The position numbers were made by a program, and so were the translations under genes. The notes below the pieces were generated by a model. The model made no database searches, was not told the origin of the DNA, and worked only from the letters and a program-made list of their open reading frames with translations. Of a stretch of 64,000 nucleotides of DNA, positions 1 to 7,991 are shown in pieces. The stretch comes from Streptomyces mashuensis (GTDB lineage: Bacteria > Actinomycetota > Actinomycetes > Streptomycetales > Streptomycetaceae). Numbering within the stretch: position 1 is the stretch's first letter; every line of letters begins with the position of its first letter. The DNA is taken from positions 248,001 through 312,000 of the forward strand of contig NZ_BNBD01000001.1 in the NCBI RefSeq assembly GCF_014654785.1. The letters run 5' to 3'.

Positions 1-927
1 GTCAGCGAACGCGGCCGCATCACCCCGGGCTGCACGGGCCTGTACACGCCCGAGCACGAGCGGGCCTGGCGGCGCATCACCGGCTTCGTGCACACGGAGG
101 CGCCCGGCACGGCCGTCGGCATCCAGCTCGGCCACTCCGGCCGCAAGGGCTCCACCCGCCTCATGTGGGAGGGCATCGACCAGCCCCTCCCGCACGGCAA
201 CTGGCCCCTGGTCGCCGCCTCCCCCCTGCCGTACCGGGCCGGCGTCAGCCAGACGCCGCACGCCCTCACGCGCGACGGCATGACCGCGATACGGGACCAG
301 TTCACCGCCGCCGCGCGGCGCGCCGCCCGCGCCGGCTTCGACCTGCTGGAACTCCACTGCGCCCACGGCTACCTGCTGTCGGGCTTCCTCTCCCCGCTGA
401 CCAACCACCGCCAGGACGCGTACGGCGGCACGCTCACCGCCCGCCTCGCCTATCCGCTGGAGGTCTTCGACGCGGTCCGCGCGGCCTGGCCGGACGACCG
501 GCCCATGACGGTCCGCATCTCGGCGACGGACTGGGCCGACGGCGGCACGACCGCGGACGACGCGGTCGCCATCGCCCGCGCCTTCGCCGCGCACGGCGCC
601 GACGCGATCGACGTCTCCACCGGCCAGGTCGTACCCGACGAACGCCCCGCGTTCGGCCGCTCGTACCAGACGCCGTTCGCGGACCGCATCCGGCACGAGG
701 CGGGAGTCCCGGTGATCGCGGTCGGCGCGATCTCGTCGTGGGACGACGTGAACTCCCTGATCCTGGCGGGAAGAACAGACCTCTGCGCCCTGGGCCGCCC
801 CCACCTGTACGACCCGGCATGGACCCTGCACGCGGCGGCGGAACAGGACTACGAGGGCGAGGGCGCACGCTGGCCGGTACCGTACCGAGCGGGCAGCAGA
901 CGCCCGCCGACGGGACGGAAGATGTGA
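1..927 (+). CDS. Bifunctional aryl-CoA monooxygenase/reductase, C-terminal Old Yellow Enzyme half (5' end cut off)
   Basis: The frame is open from base 1, so the start lies outside the window; about 308 codons are visible. They form an FMN-dependent Old Yellow Enzyme barrel: GIQLGHSGRKG near residue 40, the substrate-site block ELHCAHGYLLSGFLSP, NHRQDAYGG, and the C-terminal phosphate-binding LGRPHLYDP. In Streptomyces such a barrel beside a PaaX regulator and a benzoate-type CoA ligase is usually the second half of a protein annotated as salicylyl-CoA 5-hydroxylase/oxidoreductase. The characterised relative is 2-aminobenzoyl-CoA monooxygenase/reductase of Aromatoleum, which hydroxylates and then reduces the aromatic ring. 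The flavin monooxygenase half expected at the N-terminus is not in this window. A free-standing NADH:flavin oxidoreductase is the alternative. Substrate (anthraniloyl-CoA or salicylyl-CoA) cannot be decided from the sequence. Confidence 0.8.
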   Translation, partial: VSERGRITPGCTGLYTPEHERAWRRITGFVHTEAPGTAVGIQLGHSGRKGSTRLMWEGIDQPLPHGNWPLVAASPLPYRAGVSQTPHALTRDGMTAIRDQFTAAARRAARAGFDLLELHCAHGYLLSGFLSPLTNHRQDAYGGTLTARLAYPLEVFDAVRAAWPDDRPMTVRISATDWADGGTTADDAVAIARAFAAHGADAIDVSTGQVVPDERPAFGRSYQTPFADRIRHEAGVPVIAVGAISSWDDVNSLILAGRTDLCALGRPHLYDPAWTLHAAAEQDYEGEGARWPVPYRAGSRRPPTGRKM

Positions 928-937
928 GGGGTGCCCC

Positions 938-1774
938 CTACGCCAGCACCCCCGCCACAAAGCGCTCACCCGCATCGCGCAGGCGGGAGTGCAACCCCGC
1001 GAACACCCGCTGGGCCCGGCCGCCAGGCCACCCCTCCGGTAGGAGCCCGGACGGCAGCCCCGGATCCGCATACGGCAGCCGCCGCCACGAATCCAGCGCC
1101 AGCACGTAGTCCCGGTACGCCTCCTCCACCCGCACCGGCCGCCGCCGCGACCACCGCCGCAGCACCGGCTCGTACGCCGCCAGGAACGCCCGGTGCTGGC
1201 ATGCCAGCGACTCCAGGTCCCACCACCGCGCCACCGCCTCGGCCGTCGGCTCGAACCCCAGGTGGTTGCCGCGGAACAGGTCGACGTACGCGGCCAGGCC
1301 CAGCCGTTCGAGCGTGTGCCGCGTCTCCTCGTGCACGTGGGCCGGGGCGATCCACACGCCCGGCGCGGCCGTGCCGAAGCCCAGCCGGGCCAGGCGCGAG
1401 CGGAGCAGGTGCCGCTTGTGCCGTTCCTGCTCCGGCACGGAGAAGACGGCCAGCAGCCAGCCGTGCCCGGGGCGCGCCGGCGCGCGGCCGTAGATGCGCC
1501 GGTCGCCGTCGTCCAGCAACTGCCGGGCGGCGTCGGACAGTCCGTACCCCGCCGCACCGCCGGACGTGCGGCCGGGGACGAGCAGGCCGCGCCGTTTGAG
1601 CCGTGAGACGGCCGACCGTACCGACGGCGCGTCCACGCCAAGGGCGCCCAGCAGGCGGATGAGGGCCGAGACGGGCACCGGGCCGGCCGGGGCGTCGGCG
1701 GTGCCGCGCCCGTAGGCGCCGTAGAAGGTGACGATGAGGGACCGGGGGGTGTGCGTCGGTGGCTGGTCAGTCAC
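938..1774 (-). CDS. PaaX-family transcriptional repressor
   Basis: 278 residues from a GTG start. Residues about 8-65 form the PaaX N-terminal winged helix (RSLIVTFYGAYG, then a recognition helix with SVRSAVSRLKRRGLL). The central segment HGWLLAVFSVPEQERHKR and the C-terminal helical domain are also typical. PaaX proteins repress aromatic catabolic genes and release DNA on binding an aryl-CoA, so the likely ligand is the CoA thioester made by the neighbouring ligase. The start overlaps the end of the ligase gene by 8 bp, so the two are translationally coupled and the repressor is made with the enzyme that produces its probable inducer. It ends 10 bp from the convergent oxidoreductase gene. 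Ligand identity is inferred from context only. Confidence 0.88.
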   Translation of the reverse strand: MTDQPPTHTPRSLIVTFYGAYGRGTADAPAGPVPVSALIRLLGALGVDAPSVRSAVSRLKRRGLLVPGRTSGGAAGYGLSDAARQLLDDGDRRIYGRAPARPGHGWLLAVFSVPEQERHKRHLLRSRLARLGFGTAAPGVWIAPAHVHEETRHTLERLGLAAYVDLFRGNHLGFEPTAEAVARWWDLESLACQHRAFLAAYEPVLRRWSRRRPVRVEEAYRDYVLALDSWRRLPYADPGLPSGLLPEGWPGGRAQRVFAGLHSRLRDAGERFVAGVLA

Positions 1775-3419
1775 GGGGAAACTGTAAAGCGCCGGAACGG
1801 AGCCGGAACCGCTGCAATTTGCCGGTGGGCGTGCGCGGCAGCGCGTCCAGGAACTCGATCTCGCGAGGGCACTTGTACGGGGCGATCTCCTTTCCGGTGA
1901 ACTCCAGGAGGCGTGCGCGGGTCGCATCGGTGCGCGGCACGCCGGCCCGCAGCACCACGTGCGCGACGACGGCCTGCCCGCGCCGTGGATCGGGCCGGCC
2001 GGTGACGGCTGCCTCCAGCACGTCCGGGTGGCGGCACAGCGCCTCCTCGACCTCCGCCGCGGCGACGTTGTGGCCCGCCGACACGATGAGGTCGTCGGCG
2101 CGGCCGACGAACCGGAAGTAGCCGTCACTGTCCCGAACGTACGTGTCGCCGGTCAGGTTCCAGCCGTCGCGGACGTAGTCGCACTGCCGCTCGTCGGCCA
2201 GGTAGCGGCAGCCGGTGGGGCCGCGCACCGCCAGCAGCCCCGGGCGCCCGTCGGGCACCGGCCGGCCGTCGGCGCCGACGACGCGTGCCTCGTAGCCGGG
2301 CACGGGCAGTCCCGTGGCGCCGGGCCTGATCAGCTCGTCGGACGCGGACAGGAAGATGTGCAGCATTTCCGTGGCGCCGATGCCGTCGATGAGGGGAACG
2401 CCGGTGGCGCGGTGCCAGGCGTGCCACAGCGCGGCCGGCAGGTGCTCGCCCGCCGAGACGCAGCGGCGCAACGACGACGTGACGTCGTGGGCTCCGTCGG
2501 CCTCCAGCCGGGCGAGCATGGCCCGGTACGCGGTGGGCGCGGTGAACAGCACGGAGACGCGGTGGCGCTGGATGTCGCCGAGCATCTTCTCCGCGCCGCG
2601 CCACGGCGTGAGGAGCGTGGAGGCGCCGGCGCGGAGCGGGAAGACGAGGAGCCCGCCGAGGCCGAACGTGAAGCCCAGCGGGGGACTGCCGGCGAACAGG
2701 TCGCCGGGCAGGGGCCGCAGGACGCACGCGGAGAACGTGTCGGCGACGGCGAGCACATCCCGGTGGAAGTGCGCGCAGCCCTTGGGGCGTCCGGTGGTGC
2801 CGGAGGTGAACGCGACGAGCGCGACGTCGTCGGCGGAGGTGGGCAGCGCGGCATAGGATGCCGGTTTGCCCTCCGCGCGGCGCAGCAGGTCGTCGTGGCC
2901 GTCACCGCCGTAGAGCATGACCCGTAAGGGGGGTACGGGTGCGGCGGCGAGGCCGTCCGCCGACCGGGCGTCGCACAGGGCGTGCCGGACGCGCGCGGCG
3001 CGGCAGACGGCGGCCAGTTCCCGGGGCCGGTGCTCGGGCAGCACGGTCACGGCCACCGCGCCGGTCTTCATCACCGCGAGCCAGCACGCGGCGAGGCGCG
3101 GGCTGGTGGGGCCGCGCAGCAGGACGCGGTTGCCGGGGACGACGCCCAGGTCGTCGGTGAGGACGTGGGCGATGCGGTCGGTCTCGGCGCGCAGCCGCCC
3201 GTACGACCAGACGTGCCCGGTGTCGTCCCGCAAGGCGGCCCGGTCGGGGCCGGTGCGGGCGATGGTGCCGTCCAGGAGCTCGGCGCCGCAGTTGAGGCGG
3301 GCGGGGTAGTGCAGGCCGGGCGACCCGGGCAGGTCGGGGCGGAGGTCGGGCCACTGCCCGGCGGGCGGCAGGTGGTCGCGCGTGAAGGTGTCGACGTGCG
3401 CGGACGGATGGAGTTCCAT
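1767..3419 (-). CDS. Benzoate-CoA ligase family protein (probable 2-aminobenzoate- or salicylate-CoA ligase)
   Basis: 550 residues, the normal length for aryl-CoA ligases of the ANL superfamily. The P-loop FTSGTTGRPKGCAHFHRD, the adenylate-binding block with GIGATEML, the hinge FRFVGRADDLIVSAGHN and the C-terminal catalytic lysine motif PRTPTGKLQRF are all present. The enzyme would activate an aromatic acid with ATP and CoA in the cytosol, starting the pathway. It is the first gene of a two-gene minus-strand operon with the PaaX regulator. A promoter is visible at 3497-3524. The acid could be anthranilate, salicylate or benzoate; the partner oxidoreductase favours a 2-substituted benzoate. 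Confidence 0.87.
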   Translation of the reverse strand: MELHPSAHVDTFTRDHLPPAGQWPDLRPDLPGSPGLHYPARLNCGAELLDGTIARTGPDRAALRDDTGHVWSYGRLRAETDRIAHVLTDDLGVVPGNRVLLRGPTSPRLAACWLAVMKTGAVAVTVLPEHRPRELAAVCRAARVRHALCDARSADGLAAAPVPPLRVMLYGGDGHDDLLRRAEGKPASYAALPTSADDVALVAFTSGTTGRPKGCAHFHRDVLAVADTFSACVLRPLPGDLFAGSPPLGFTFGLGGLLVFPLRAGASTLLTPWRGAEKMLGDIQRHRVSVLFTAPTAYRAMLARLEADGAHDVTSSLRRCVSAGEHLPAALWHAWHRATGVPLIDGIGATEMLHIFLSASDELIRPGATGLPVPGYEARVVGADGRPVPDGRPGLLAVRGPTGCRYLADERQCDYVRDGWNLTGDTYVRDSDGYFRFVGRADDLIVSAGHNVAAAEVEEALCRHPDVLEAAVTGRPDPRRGQAVVAHVVLRAGVPRTDATRARLLEFTGKEIAPYKCPREIEFLDALPRTPTGKLQRFRLRSGALQFPRD

Positions 3420-3496
3420 GGCGGGGCCGCACCCCTCACACCGGGCGGGTCACGGGGGGACGAACGGGGGTCTTGCCAGGGCTCACTCTCCCTGCC

Positions 3497-3524
3497 AGCG
3501 TAGCGAGTTGGTGACGGCGGTCAA
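3497..3524 (-). promoter_or_regulatory. Sigma-70 type promoter for the ligase-paaX operon
   Basis: On the minus strand TTGACC (3524-3519) and TACGCT (3502-3497) are separated by 16 bp, which fits the Streptomyces HrdB pattern (TTGACN, TANNNT). It lies about 80 bp upstream of the ligase start in the 150-bp gap shared with the divergent acyl-CoA dehydrogenase gene, where PaaX would be expected to bind. No clear PaaX palindrome was recognised. Confidence 0.5.
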
Positions 3525-3569
3525 GAGAACGCAATAGGTGGATGCGGCTTGAGGAGAGGTGGTCTCCGG

Positions 3570-4706
3570 GTGACCTCACCGTTCGCGCTGAGCGCCGGCC
3601 AGCGCGCCTGGTACGCGGAGGTGCGCGACCTCGCCGCGCAGCGGCTGCGCCCCCTCGCGGAGGCCGGAGCGCCCGGGCGTGTCAACCGGCCCCTGGTCGA
3701 GGCGCTCGGCGAACTCGGCCTGCTGGCCCGCGTCCTGCCGCCCGGCGGGGACGGCCCTGCCGTGTGCGCGATGGACCTGTGCCTGCTGCGGGAGGCGCTC
3801 GCCCAGGAGTGCACGGAGGCCGAGACCGCGCTCGCCCTCCAGGGGCTGGGCGCGTACCCCGTGGCCCGGTTCGGTACCCGCGAGCAGCGCGAGCGGCACC
3901 TGCCCGCCGTCGTCGCGGGCCGGGCCGTCACCGCGTTCGCGCTCAGCGAGCCCGGCGCCGGCTCGGACGCCGCGGCCCTGGCGCTCGCGGCCCGCCCGGC
4001 GGGCGACGGCGGCTGGCGGCTGCACGGCGAGAAGTGCTGGATCTCCAACGCCCCCGACGCCGACCTCTGCACCGTCTTCGCCCGCACCGGACCCGAGCCC
4101 GGCGCCCGCGGCGTCACCGCCTTCCTCGTGCCCGCCGGCCGCCCCGGCCTGGGCGGCGCCTCCGTGGAGATGCTCGCCGCGCACCCCGTCGGGACGCTCA
4201 CCTTCGACGGGGTCCCCGTCGGACCGGACGACGTGGTGGGCGAGGTGGGCGGCGGCTTCCGCGTCGCCATGGCCACGCTCGCGCTGTTCCGGCCCAGCGT
4301 GGGCGCGTTCGCCGTCGGCATGGCGCGCGCCGCCCTCGCCGCGACCCTGGCGCACGCCGCCGGGCGGCAGGCCTTCGGCGGCCCGCTGAAGGACCTCCAG
4401 GCCGTCTCCCACCGGCTCGCCGAGATGGCCACCCGCACCGAGGCCGCCGCCCTGCTGGTGTACGCGGCGGCCGCGGCCCACGACGCCGGCGCCGAGGACG
4501 TCGTACGGCGCGCGGCCATGGCCAAGCTGTTCGCCACCGAGACCGCCCAGTACGTCGTCGACTCCGCCGTCCAGATCCACGGCGCCCGCGCCCTGTGCCG
4601 GGGCCACCTCCTGGAGCACCTCTACCGCGAGGTGCGCGCGCCCCGCATCTACGAGGGCGCCACCGAGGTGCAGCGCACCATCATCGCGAGGGAGCTCTAC
4701 CGATGA
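3570..4706 (+). CDS. Acyl-CoA dehydrogenase family protein
   Basis: 378 residues. The GTG at 3570 is chosen because an AGAGGTGG ribosome site ends 7 bp upstream; a TTG at 3549 is possible but has none. Family signatures are ALSEPGAGSD, the FAD/substrate block GEKCWISNA, the Arg/Gln helix RQAFGGPLKDLQAV and the C-terminal IYEGATEVQRTIIAR, whose Glu is at the usual catalytic-base position. It is a cytosolic FAD enzyme oxidising an acyl-CoA alpha,beta bond. In this aryl-CoA cluster it probably acts on a ring-reduced, alicyclic CoA ester after the monooxygenase/reductase. Its stop overlaps the next start (ATGA), so it is co-translated with the Rid-family protein. Confidence 0.88.
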   Translation: MTSPFALSAGQRAWYAEVRDLAAQRLRPLAEAGAPGRVNRPLVEALGELGLLARVLPPGGDGPAVCAMDLCLLREALAQECTEAETALALQGLGAYPVARFGTREQRERHLPAVVAGRAVTAFALSEPGAGSDAAALALAARPAGDGGWRLHGEKCWISNAPDADLCTVFARTGPEPGARGVTAFLVPAGRPGLGGASVEMLAAHPVGTLTFDGVPVGPDDVVGEVGGGFRVAMATLALFRPSVGAFAVGMARAALAATLAHAAGRQAFGGPLKDLQAVSHRLAEMATRTEAAALLVYAAAAAHDAGAEDVVRRAAMAKLFATETAQYVVDSAVQIHGARALCRGHLLEHLYREVRAPRIYEGATEVQRTIIARELYR

Positions 4707-5155
4707 CGGCAGCACCGCCCGGCCCCGGCCGCCCGTTGCGGCGCGTCAACCCCGCCGGGCTCGCCCCGCCGTCCGGCTTCAGCCACGCCGTGGCCGCCAC
4801 CGTGTCCGGCGGCACGCTCGTCTTCCTCGCCGGCCAGACGGCCCTGGACGCGACGGGCCGGATCGTGCCGGGTGACATGGCGGCGCAGTTCGAACGGGCG
4901 CTGGGTCACCTGCTCACGGCCCTGCGGGCCGCGGGCGGCGAGCCGTGCCACCTGGCCCGCCTCACCGTCCACACCACCGACGTGGCCGCCTACCGGGCCG
5001 CCGCCCGCGAGCTGGGCGCCGTCTGGCGCCGCCTGGCCGGCCGCGACTACCCGGCCGTCGCGGTCATCGGCACCACCCGGCTCTGGGACGAGGAGGCGCT
5101 GGTGGAACTGGACGGGGTGGCGGTCCTGCCGGGCCCGGAACCGGACGGCCGCTGA
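4703..5155 (+). CDS. Rid-family (YjgF/YER057c/UK114) protein lacking the RidA catalytic arginine
   Basis: 150 residues. The Rid fold is recognisable from GTLVFLAGQTALDATGRIV, the helix DMAAQFERALGHLLTALRAA, HLARLTVHTTDVAAYR and the final strand EALVELDGVAVL with the conserved Glu. RidA proteins hydrolyse enamines and imines to ketones and ammonia using an arginine (Arg105 in E. coli RidA). In my by-eye alignment the matching position in RDYPAVAVIGTTR is Val, so this looks like one of the Rid subfamilies without deaminase activity, or one with changed chemistry. It overlaps the dehydrogenase gene by 4 bp. If the pathway substrate carries an amino group, a role in handling an enamine intermediate is tempting but unproven. 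Confidence 0.82.
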   Translation: MTAAPPGPGRPLRRVNPAGLAPPSGFSHAVAATVSGGTLVFLAGQTALDATGRIVPGDMAAQFERALGHLLTALRAAGGEPCHLARLTVHTTDVAAYRAAARELGAVWRRLAGRDYPAVAVIGTTRLWDEEALVELDGVAVLPGPEPDGR

Positions 5156-5245
5156 CCGGGGCGGCGTACGCCCGGTGTTACGGTGTGAAACCGGCCCGCC
5201 CCCACGCGGACCACCGCTACTCGCCCGAACGGAGTGACGTTCCCC

Positions 5246-5887
5246 ATGGCCTCCGGTGCTTCCCGGCCGTCCCGCCGGGGCGACGGCGAACCGACGTTCA
5301 CCGAGACGGCCCGGCGGCAGCAGATCGTCGAGTGCGCCATCGACCTCATCGCCACGAAGGGCTACCCGGCCACGTCCCTCGCGGCCATCGCCGAGCGGGC
5401 CGGCATCTCCAAGGCGGCGGTGCTCTACCACTTCTCGTCGAAGGACAACCTCACCCGGGCCACGCTCACGCACGTACTGGAGCGGTTCCGCGCCTACGTG
5501 ACCGAGCGCGTCGAGCGCGAGAGCGACCCGGTGGAGGCGCTCGTCGCCTACGTCCGCGCAATGATCGGCTACCAGCAGGCGAACCGGCGCCACGTCCGCG
5601 TCATCACCGAGATGCTGCTGGACGACGAGGGCGGCACCAGGCTCAAGACGCCCGGTTCGCACGACACGTACGGGCGGTGGCAGCACCTCGCCGGGCTGCT
5701 GCGGGCCGGCCAGGAGGCCGGTGCGCTGCGCGCCTTCGAGCCGCGCACGGTGGCGCTGGCCATCGGCGGCGCCATCGACAACGTGATCGCGCACTGGCTC
5801 GTGCACCCCGACTACGACCTGGACGCCGCCGCCGAGGAACTGGTGGTCCTCACGCGGCTGGCGGTCGGCCGCCCGGCCGCCCCGTAA
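5246..5887 (+). CDS. TetR/AcrR-family regulator
   Basis: 213 residues. The helix-turn-helix lies at about residues 20-66 (QQIVECAIDLIATKGYPATS, then AGISKAAVLYHFSSKDNL, the classic TetR recognition helix). The rest is a helical ligand-binding domain with WQHLAGLLRAGQEAGALR. The ATG at 5246 is preferred over the GTG at 5234 because the ACGGAG box touches the GTG directly. It follows the Rid gene on the same strand after 90 bp and may belong to the same regulon. It could also control the flavin monooxygenase further on, whose promoter carries TetR-like operators. The ligand is unknown. Confidence 0.87.
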   Translation: MASGASRPSRRGDGEPTFTETARRQQIVECAIDLIATKGYPATSLAAIAERAGISKAAVLYHFSSKDNLTRATLTHVLERFRAYVTERVERESDPVEALVAYVRAMIGYQQANRRHVRVITEMLLDDEGGTRLKTPGSHDTYGRWQHLAGLLRAGQEAGALRAFEPRTVALAIGGAIDNVIAHWLVHPDYDLDAAAEELVVLTRLAVGRPAAP

Positions 5888-5905
5888 GGGGGCTGTCCGG
5901 CGCCC

Positions 5906-6391
5906 TTACAGGGCGGCGGCGCGCCCGCGCAGCAGCAGGTTCTGGGTGCCCAGGCCGATCGCCAGGTACGCGTACAGCGACGTGGCGCCCAGAATGCCCG
6001 CGCCGGCCGCATGGTCGATCCACATCCCCAGCCCGAAGTGCACGGCGGCCGAGGTCAGCCACAGCCCGGTCGTGACGGCCGTGCCCTGGCGCAGCACGCC
6101 GCGCTCGGGGTCGCGCCAGACGCGTACGGTGCGGGACCGGGCCGCGCCGAGGCCCGCGGCGACGGCCAGGCTCACCGTGAGCAGGACGATGGGCAGGGTG
6201 GTGAGGGGGTGTTCCTTGACGACCGAGGCGATGCCGAAGGCGAGCCCCGCGACGCCCAGGACGGCGAAGAGCACCGGGAAGACCAGCGAACCGTGGCGCC
6301 GTAGCGGGCGGGCCCGCAGCTGACTGCGTATCACCAGGCCGACGACGACCAAGGCCAGGACGGCGGTCGCCTCGCTGTTCGTACCCCGCAT
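5906..6391 (-). CDS. Small integral membrane protein of unknown function
   Basis: 161 residues using the ATG at 6391, which has a GGGGGA box about 6 bp upstream; a GTG at 6412 would add seven residues. Four hydrophobic segments are visible: an N-terminal one around AVLALVVVGLVI, then VLFAVLGVAGLAFGIASVV, IVLLTVSLAVAAGLGAA, and a C-terminal pair around GLWLTSAAVHFGLGM and LYAYLAIGLGTQNLLL. A charged loop (RVWRDPERGVLRQG) lies between them. I do not recognise a catalytic motif. It converges on the TetR gene with an 18-bp gap. Confidence 0.72.
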   Translation of the reverse strand: MRGTNSEATAVLALVVVGLVIRSQLRARPLRRHGSLVFPVLFAVLGVAGLAFGIASVVKEHPLTTLPIVLLTVSLAVAAGLGAARSRTVRVWRDPERGVLRQGTAVTTGLWLTSAAVHFGLGMWIDHAAGAGILGATSLYAYLAIGLGTQNLLLRGRAAAL

Positions 6392-6483
6392 GATGTTCCC
6401 CCCGTCGGGCACCGCGGCCCCTCGCGCGGTGTCGTGGCCTCATTCTGCGGGGGACACCGGCGGACGTGGCGACCGGGGCCCCC

Positions 6484-7743
6484 TCAGCCGGCGGCGGCAC
6501 GCACCGCGAACGCGGGCGCCCGCTCCGGCCGCAGCCCCACGCCGCCCAGGTAGCCGGCGACGGTACGGAGGGCGGGCACGGCCCGCAGCAGCCGGAACGG
6601 CGCCGGCAGCCGGTCCGGGTCGAGCTGTCCGGCGAGGGCGGGCCGGATCAGCGCCTCGTGCTCGGCGAGCTGGCCCTTCTGGACGGCCACCGTGGGCAGC
6701 CACCGGCGCCGCTGCACGCGGCCCAGGTCCTCGGTCGTGACGGCGCCGCGGCGCAGCGGGGCGGCGAGCAGCCGGGCGGTGGCGACGGCGTCCTGCACGG
6801 CGAGGTTGACGCCGACGCCGCCGGTGGGCGACATGGTGTGGGCGGCGTCGCCGATGCACAGCAACCCGGGCCGGTACCAGCGCTCCAGCCGGCCCATCGT
6901 CACGTCCAGCAGCTTGACGTCGTCCCAGGAGGTGATGGCGTCCGTCACCTCGGGGCCCCAGCCGAACAGGGCGCCGAGACGGTCGCGGAACCACTGCACG
7001 TCGTGGGCGCGCATCCGGCGGTCGGCGCCCTTGGGGATGAGGTAGGAGGTCTGGTAGTAGTCGCCGCGGTCCATGGTGACGGCGAACTGGTCGCCCACGG
7101 ACCGCATGAACACCCGCCCGTCCTTGGCGCCGTCGTCGTCCCGGGGGAGGGGCACGCGGACGTTCCACACGTCCATGGGCACGTCGAACCGCCGCTGCCG
7201 CATCCCGGCCGCCTCGCGGACGGCGGAGTCACGGCCGTCGCAGGCGACGGTCAGCGCGGCGGTGATCTCACCGGTCCGCCCGTCGGGCCCGGTGCACCGG
7301 ACGCCGGTCACCCGTCCGGCGCCGTCGGTGAGCAGCCCGGTGGCGGCGGTGCGCATGCGCAAGGAGAAGGACGGCTCCTCGGCGGCGGCCCCGGCCAGCA
7401 TGTCGAGGAAGTCCCACTGCGGAACCATGGCGATGTACGGATGCGCCCCCGGTATCCGCCGCAGATCGGCAAGCGGCACGACGGTACCCCCCAGATGCAA
7501 CCGCATCTCGTCCAACCGCCGCGCCGGCAACGCGGCGAACCGTTCCCCCAGCCCGAGCTCGTCCAGCAACCGAAGCGTGGAGGGATGCACGGTGTCGCCC
7601 CGGAAGTCCCGCAAAAAGTCCCCGTGCTTCTCCAGAACGGTCACCTCCACCCCGGCCCGGGCAAGCAACAAGCCGAGCATCAAACCGGCGGGACCGCCTC
7701 CGACGATGCAACAGGTGGTGCTGGTGGTGTTTTCAGTGCGCAT
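6484..7743 (-). CDS. Class A FAD-dependent aromatic monooxygenase (UbiH/PHBH type)
   Basis: 419 residues. The N-terminal FAD fold shows CCIVGGGPAGLMLGLLLA, the middle carries VACDGRDSAVRE (the DG motif), and GDAAHTMSPTGGVGVNLAVQ is the second FAD-ribityl site. It would hydroxylate an aromatic or polyketide-type substrate with NAD(P)H and O2. There is no C-terminal thioredoxin-like domain, so it resembles single-component housekeeping or tailoring enzymes. The ATG at 7743 has a GGGGG box 6 bp upstream. Two TetR-type operators lie 26-59 bp upstream, so it is probably inducible by a small molecule. Substrate unknown. Confidence 0.88.
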   Translation of the reverse strand: MRTENTTSTTCCIVGGGPAGLMLGLLLARAGVEVTVLEKHGDFLRDFRGDTVHPSTLRLLDELGLGERFAALPARRLDEMRLHLGGTVVPLADLRRIPGAHPYIAMVPQWDFLDMLAGAAAEEPSFSLRMRTAATGLLTDGAGRVTGVRCTGPDGRTGEITAALTVACDGRDSAVREAAGMRQRRFDVPMDVWNVRVPLPRDDDGAKDGRVFMRSVGDQFAVTMDRGDYYQTSYLIPKGADRRMRAHDVQWFRDRLGALFGWGPEVTDAITSWDDVKLLDVTMGRLERWYRPGLLCIGDAAHTMSPTGGVGVNLAVQDAVATARLLAAPLRRGAVTTEDLGRVQRRRWLPTVAVQKGQLAEHEALIRPALAGQLDPDRLPAPFRLLRAVPALRTVAGYLGGVGLRPERAPAFAVRAAAG

Positions 7744-7768
7744 GTGAATCCCCCTAGCGTGCGCGCCC

Positions 7769-7802
7769 TGACCATACGGTCAGGCATCTGACCGATCGGT
7801 CA
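7769..7802. promoter_or_regulatory. Twin TetR-type operators upstream of the flavin monooxygenase
   Basis: TGACCATACGGTCA (7769-7782) and TGACCGATCGGTCA (7789-7802) share identical TGACC/GGTCA arms around a 4-bp core. The second is a perfect 14-bp palindrome. Their centres are 20 bp apart, close to two helical turns, which suits cooperative binding of two TetR dimers on one DNA face. They sit just upstream of the minus-strand monooxygenase start. No TetR gene lies directly next to them; the closest is at 5246-5887. Confidence 0.78.
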
Positions 7803-7991
7803 GGACTCTACTCCTGTGCTGGAAGAGGGTGCGGTGACAGGGGGCGCGCAGCACGGGGAGTACCAGCCATAAAGGCTGAAAAGACGGCATTACGTGTAGC
7901 GGCGACCCGGCGGATCCTGAAGCAGCGAGCTTGGAGACCGAGGGAGAAGCGCCAGGGAAGAGGACGCGGGCTGAGCCGAGGGGGAGCCGCC

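Noticed and set aside
4703..5155. Naming the Rid protein an imine deaminase (RidA)
   Set aside because: The position of the catalytic arginine reads Val in my alignment.
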